Source of the DNA: Polaribacter irgensii 23-P
GTDB taxonomy: Bacteria > Bacteroidota > Bacteroidia > Flavobacteriales > Flavobacteriaceae
Assembly: GCF_000153225.1 (NCBI RefSeq)
Contig: NZ_CH724148.1
Span: 1,754,842 to 1,818,841 of the forward strand
Direction: 5' to 3'
Length of the DNA: 64,000 bases
The notes under the pieces are model-generated. The model was given only the letters and a program-made list of their open reading frames with translations. It was not told the DNA's origin and made no database searches. The position numbers and the translations under genes are program-made. How positions within the stretch are numbered: position 1 is the stretch's first letter; every line of letters starts with the position of its first letter. Positions 60,204 through 64,000 of this stretch are shown here, piece by piece.

Positions 60204-61379
60204 CTATTCTTTGGAGCAAAAAATAACGATCAATTGGTTGTTTTTAGATGTAGTAAAAAACAGAAATAAAGTACCACCTTCTTTGATTTTAGTCTCTTGT
60301 CGTATCTGAGCGACTGTCTTTGGGAAGTTTCTAGTGGTAATATTTGCTTTTTTGTGTGAAACTAGTTTGCCAATTTGCTTCTTATCATAAGAAAGGACGG
60401 TTTCAATTTTAAAAATTCTACCAGGAAAAGCTATTAAATTTTCTGAGGTGTACAGGTGTGAGTGTTGGTGTAATTTAAAGATGGATAGTTGTGCAGAAAC
60501 TTGATGAAATCCACCAGATTTTAAGAGTGCAGCATTGGGCTCATACAGGTACAATAGCGGCTCGGAATATTCAGATTCTGCTGGTGAGTTCCATAAAAAA
60601 TTAAAGTGCTGCGTCTTGTTTTTAAGGATGTTAATCGTTTTTACTGGAAGGGTACCTACAAATCCTTTCTCTAATAAAAACAAGACTTCTTTAACTTCGT
60701 TATCAACAGCAACCACGTGTATTTCTTTGACGAATTTCAGTTCATTGATGGCACTTGTAATGTCTAGTATTGGAGAGTTTTTTAAAAGCACCTGTTTCGA
60801 TTTGCTAAAGAGAAAATCAAGATGATCTGGCACGTTTGGTACACAATCTTTTAGCAGAAAGACCTTCTCTTTGCGATCGTTTCTTCGGGAAGGATCGACA
60901 TAAATACAATCGAAATTTTCTTGTTTATTTTTAAGATACTGAATGCCGTCTCCAAAATGTGTGACAATTGTATGCTGCTTTAATTGCTGATAATTATGTG
61001 CAACAATAGTGGAAAGCGTTGCATCAATTTCACAGTGTATAACCTCTTTAAATTGTTTTGAAAAATAATAACAATCAATTCCAAAGCCCCCTGTAATGTC
61101 AACAATCACATCGCCCTTTAATAGTTTAGATTTATAGTCAGCGGTAATTTCTGATGAGGTTTGTTCAATACTAACTTTTGGTGGATAGTAAATGTTTTCG
61201 GAAGAAAACCAAGTGGGTAGTTTTTTTTCAGATTTTTGTTTTGCCACAATCTGATTTGCTAATTCTTGAATAGAAGTTTCTTTAAAAGGACTTCCCTTTA
61301 GAATAAGTTTGGTGAGATCTGACTTTAGATTCTTGTCGATAAACTTTTGTACATCAGATTTTAGTAGCTGTAAATTCAA
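60204..61379 (-). CDS. Class I SAM-dependent methyltransferase with C-terminal THUMP-like domain
   Basis: The 391-residue protein has a SAM-binding fold: motif I DITGGFGIDCYYF (about 94-106), then VIHCEIDATLS, and the catalytic DPSRRNDR (about 161-168). The C-terminal 90 residues (TVLSYDKKQIGKLVSHKKAN, and NITTRNFPKTVAQIRQ) form the THUMP-like domain known in this family. A nucleic-acid target, perhaps rRNA or tRNA, is likely, but no substrate is fixed. It follows the AI-2E-type gene by 5 bases. Confidence 0.85.
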   Translation of the reverse strand: MNLQLLKSDVQKFIDKNLKSDLTKLILKGSPFKETSIQELANQIVAKQKSEKKLPTWFSSENIYYPPKVSIEQTSSEITADYKSKLLKGDVIVDITGGFGIDCYYFSKQFKEVIHCEIDATLSTIVAHNYQQLKQHTIVTHFGDGIQYLKNKQENFDCIYVDPSRRNDRKEKVFLLKDCVPNVPDHLDFLFSKSKQVLLKNSPILDITSAINELKFVKEIHVVAVDNEVKEVLFLLEKGFVGTLPVKTINILKNKTQHFNFLWNSPAESEYSEPLLYLYEPNAALLKSGGFHQVSAQLSIFKLHQHSHLYTSENLIAFPGRIFKIETVLSYDKKQIGKLVSHKKANITTRNFPKTVAQIRQETKIKEGGTLFLFFTTSKNNQLIVIFCSKE

Positions 61380-61384
61380 CGAAA

Positions 61385-62467
61385 TTAAATGTTTTTAGTT
61401 AAGGATTTTACAATTTTATTGTCAGACAAAAATTCTTTTAAAATAACTTTCAAAGCGGTGTACATCGGAACGGCTGCAATCATTCCTAAAATGCCAAAAA
61501 GTAAGCCACCAATAACGATGATCAAAAATATTTCTAAGGGATGTGATTTTGTAGTTTTGGAAAAAATAAGGGGCTGACTCACAAAATTGTCCACCAATTG
61601 CGCCATTAAATACCAAAATAAGATCCATATAGAAGTGGGCAACATTTCTGTTTGGAAGTCTAAGCCAATATTACTGGTCATGGATAAAATAAACATAATG
61701 ACAGCACCAATTATGGGTCCAACATAAGGAATTAAATTCAGCAACGCGCATAAAAAGGCGATTACAAGAGCGTTGTCAATGTCAAAAACTAATAAAATAA
61801 GGGCATAAAAAAAATAAAGAATTGTAATTTGTGACAGTAATCCAATAAAATATCGGGACAATAGACTATTAATAGCTTCCAACGACTTAGAAAATCGACC
61901 TTCTTTTCCAGTTGGAATAAGGGTCATCATGCCGTTTTTTAATAAATGTCGGTCTTTCATAAAAAAGAAAGAGATAAATAATACAGCAAACAAACCAACA
62001 CTTAAAGAGCCGATAGCCTCTAAAACTGCATTTAAAAAGTTTGGGATTTCTTTAAAGGAAGCAAGGAGGTCTATGTTTTTTAATTCATTCAAAACGTCAA
62101 TTCCTTTAGACAAGAAATAACTGTTGATTTCTGCATAGATTTCTTGCACACTTGCTTGCAAATCGTCTACTTCCAGTAGCGACAAACTTTTCCCTTGTTC
62201 AGCAATTAATGGGATAAATAAAACAATCAAGCCCGATAAAAAACTCAACAATAAGAGCATTGTAAAAATAACGGCAAGCGTATTCGGAAACTTTAATCGC
62301 GTGCATAAGAATAAAATGACCGGCCTTGCAATTAAAGACAAGATGCCTGCGATAATAATATAGAAGATGACCGATTGGATTGTGAATAAAAAAGCACCGC
62401 AAAGGAAAATCCCGATGGATATTCCAAAAGCTTTTAAAATTCCATTTGTGATTATTTTTGAAGTCAT
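61385..62467 (-). CDS. AI-2E family transporter (PerM-like)
   Basis: The 360-residue protein has about eight membrane segments with the family blocks LIPYVGPIIGAVIMFI and a C-terminal GGLLFGILGMIAAVPMYTALK. The family (formerly UPF0118) exports varied small molecules or ions; some members are sodium-proton antiporters. Its start overlaps the end of the next upstream gene by 4 bases (ATGA), so both are translated together. Confidence 0.9.
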   Translation of the reverse strand: MTSKIITNGILKAFGISIGIFLCGAFLFTIQSVIFYIIIAGILSLIARPVILFLCTRLKFPNTLAVIFTMLLLLSFLSGLIVLFIPLIAEQGKSLSLLEVDDLQASVQEIYAEINSYFLSKGIDVLNELKNIDLLASFKEIPNFLNAVLEAIGSLSVGLFAVLFISFFFMKDRHLLKNGMMTLIPTGKEGRFSKSLEAINSLLSRYFIGLLSQITILYFFYALILLVFDIDNALVIAFLCALLNLIPYVGPIIGAVIMFILSMTSNIGLDFQTEMLPTSIWILFWYLMAQLVDNFVSQPLIFSKTTKSHPLEIFLIIVIGGLLFGILGMIAAVPMYTALKVILKEFLSDNKIVKSLTKNI

Positions 62468-63744
62468 TTGTTGTACGCTTTAACAGTTCCCATACTCAAT
62501 TCATTTCCGCTAGAAAACGTATGATTTGTAGGTAATAGTGTGCCGCTTTCCGTTTTTTTCCAACCTTCCCAAGTAGCAAGTACCCCGTCCATGTTTAAAC
62601 TTGGAACAAACATATTATAACTTGTAGGGATATCTGTTGCGTCTAAATTCCATAGATAGGAATCGCCAGGAGTGGAACCTCCAGTGGTATATTTCACTAG
62701 TAGTGTTTCATTACCATTCACTTTTTTAATGCTTCTTACAATTCCTTTTTCAAATAATTTGTGCGGTGCAACCAACCAAAAAGAGTCATTATTAAAAATA
62801 TTCCATGCTTTTTTAACACGCGTAGTATCGGGCGTTTTCTGTTCTTTATTGTTGAAGAAAACAGTACTGTTTTTTAAATTTGTGGTGTGTAAATTTACGC
62901 GGATAGTATCCCAAGAAACATCTACAATATTGTCTTCCTTGTCCCATTTAAAAAATCGTTTTCCTCCAAAACTCCATTCTAAAAAACGGGTGTTTTTATA
63001 AGCGTCGTGATGTATTGCTTTTAAAATTCTCTTTGCTAAAATATTGGCTTTTTCATTAACAGCTTTCACATTTCCCAAAGTAATTTCTAAACCAAATAAA
63101 GATAGGGTATGTTTGGTTGGTAATTTTATACCAGATTCTGTGTTTTTCCAGTCAGACCAGGTCGCTGCAAGTCCTCCAATTGGGATGATGTTAATCCACA
63201 TTTTAAAAGAAGTAGGGAGGTAGTTTTCATCTAAAATCCATAAGTAAGAATCCCCAGGAGTGCTGCCTCCAAAAGTGTAGGTTATTAAAAGTGCTTTTTT
63301 TCCTTCGTAATTTACGAGCCGTCTTTCTGCTCCGGAATCAAATACTTTATAAGGAGCAACTAGCCAAAAAGAGTCATTGTTGTAAAAGTCTATCGCTTTT
63401 TTTAGAACAGCTGCATTTTCTACTTTTTCATCGTTCATAAAAACTGTTGTTTTTATTGAATTTTTTGTGTGTAAAATTACTTTGTTCTGATCCCAAGAAA
63501 TTACAACGATGTCGTCTTTTTTGTTCCATTTATAAAAATGGTTATTTCTAAAGTTCCATGTGATGGTTTCAGTATTTTTGTACGCCTCATGGTTTAGTGC
63601 ATTTAGCATTTTCATAGCCAAAGCATCAGCTGATTTTCCTTGCTCTCCCTCAGGAAGTGGCTCGTTTTTAACAAAGTATAAGATAATTAGGGCCCCAATT
63701 AATACAAAAAGAACCACTCCTAAAAATTTAAAAAATTTCTTCAT
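62464..63744 (-). CDS. Hypothetical membrane-anchored protein with two tandem 190-residue repeats
   Basis: The 426-residue protein has one N-terminal membrane segment (about 7-25). It then has two homologous halves (about 40-225 and 230-420). Both carry the blocks A-NALNHEAYKNT or AIHHDAYKNT, TW-F--HFYKWNKKDDIV or KRFFKWDKEDNIV, and GGSTPGDSYLWILDE or GGSTPGDSYLWNLDA. The shared TPGDSYLW and NNDSFWLVAP motifs show the duplication directly. I do not recognise the family. It is probably in the periplasm or outer face. Confidence 0.75.
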   Translation of the reverse strand: MKKFFKFLGVVLFVLIGALIILYFVKNEPLPEGEQGKSADALAMKMLNALNHEAYKNTETITWNFRNNHFYKWNKKDDIVVISWDQNKVILHTKNSIKTTVFMNDEKVENAAVLKKAIDFYNNDSFWLVAPYKVFDSGAERRLVNYEGKKALLITYTFGGSTPGDSYLWILDENYLPTSFKMWINIIPIGGLAATWSDWKNTESGIKLPTKHTLSLFGLEITLGNVKAVNEKANILAKRILKAIHHDAYKNTRFLEWSFGGKRFFKWDKEDNIVDVSWDTIRVNLHTTNLKNSTVFFNNKEQKTPDTTRVKKAWNIFNNDSFWLVAPHKLFEKGIVRSIKKVNGNETLLVKYTTGGSTPGDSYLWNLDATDIPTSYNMFVPSLNMDGVLATWEGWKKTESGTLLPTNHTFSSGNELSMGTVKAYNK

Positions 63745-64000
63745 TTTGACATTGTTAAATTTAAAAAGCTAAAATATTACTTTTTATACGAACTTATTTA
63801 CTTTGAAGGCTTAATCTAAAAGATGTTTTAAACTTTGCTTTTCCCATATTTTAAATATTTACGTGGTATGGATAAAATAAAAAACACTTTTAAGTTTGTA
63901 AAATTTCTTTAAAATTATATGTGTTTCTTTTTAATTTTTAGAAATGTACGTTTTTTAAAAGGGGATTCGAAGTTTAAAGTCTTGACATTTGGAAATAGCT
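63745..64000. other. Right edge, no gene seen
   Basis: A T-rich stretch that should hold the promoter of the minus-strand operon that begins at 63744. No clear element was identified and no ORF with coding features is open to the edge. Confidence 0.45.

Overview
The window is low-GC DNA from a member of the Bacteroidota, most likely a marine or cold-adapted Flavobacteriaceae. The evidence is a C-terminal sorting domain of the type IX secretion system, many lipoproteins, a promoter element of the TAnnTTTG type, and two proteins of the DUF3494 ice-binding family.

Positions 1-380 hold the start of a pirin gene that runs off the left edge. From about 1260 to 38050 almost every gene lies on the minus strand, usually one per unit. 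The units are separated by about 24-28 copies of a 120-190 bp structured repeat. Each repeat has AAC/GTT-type ends, a long imperfect outer stem and an inner hairpin. In several units the two ends of the unit are complementary to each other in a unit-specific way. That is the signature of integron gene cassettes separated by attC sites. No integrase gene is in the window, so the region reads as a cassette array without an integrase (CALIN-like). An IS110-family element sits exactly at the core of one repeat. The cargo is typical accessory material: four serine hydrolases of the beta-lactamase fold, an ECF sigma factor beside a cysteine-rich metallothionein-like peptide, a second ECF sigma factor with membrane partners, a cation transporter, CPBP-type membrane proteases, a MutS-like ATPase, an MBL hydrolase, a retropepsin-like protease, a racemase-like protein, and many small membrane proteins and lipoproteins. 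At least eight cargo genes carry a frameshift or an in-frame stop. The block 9.4-13.2 kb (lipoprotein, DUF885 peptidase, LytTR regulator) lacks obvious repeat copies. The rightmost cassette (34.45-38.05 kb) holds three genes: serine hydrolase, GNAT and class III aminotransferase.

Positions 38.7-56.5 kb form a surface-structure region. An ice-binding lipoprotein is on the plus strand. On the minus strand, in transcription order, come a PAS histidine kinase, a hybrid kinase, an AraC/receiver regulator, a DUF4402 subunit, a PapD-like chaperone, a second DUF4402 protein, an usher-like outer-membrane protein (with a frameshifted SPOR tail), a DUF3494 protein with its halves in swapped order, a type IX sorted protein and a third DUF4402 subunit. 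I infer a chaperone-usher-like fibre system that may display ice-binding proteins.

Positions 56.9-63.7 kb look like ordinary chromosome: a molybdopterin oxidoreductase with FdhD, a methyltransferase, an AI-2E family transporter and a protein with an internal duplication. No rRNA, tRNA or CRISPR array was seen.
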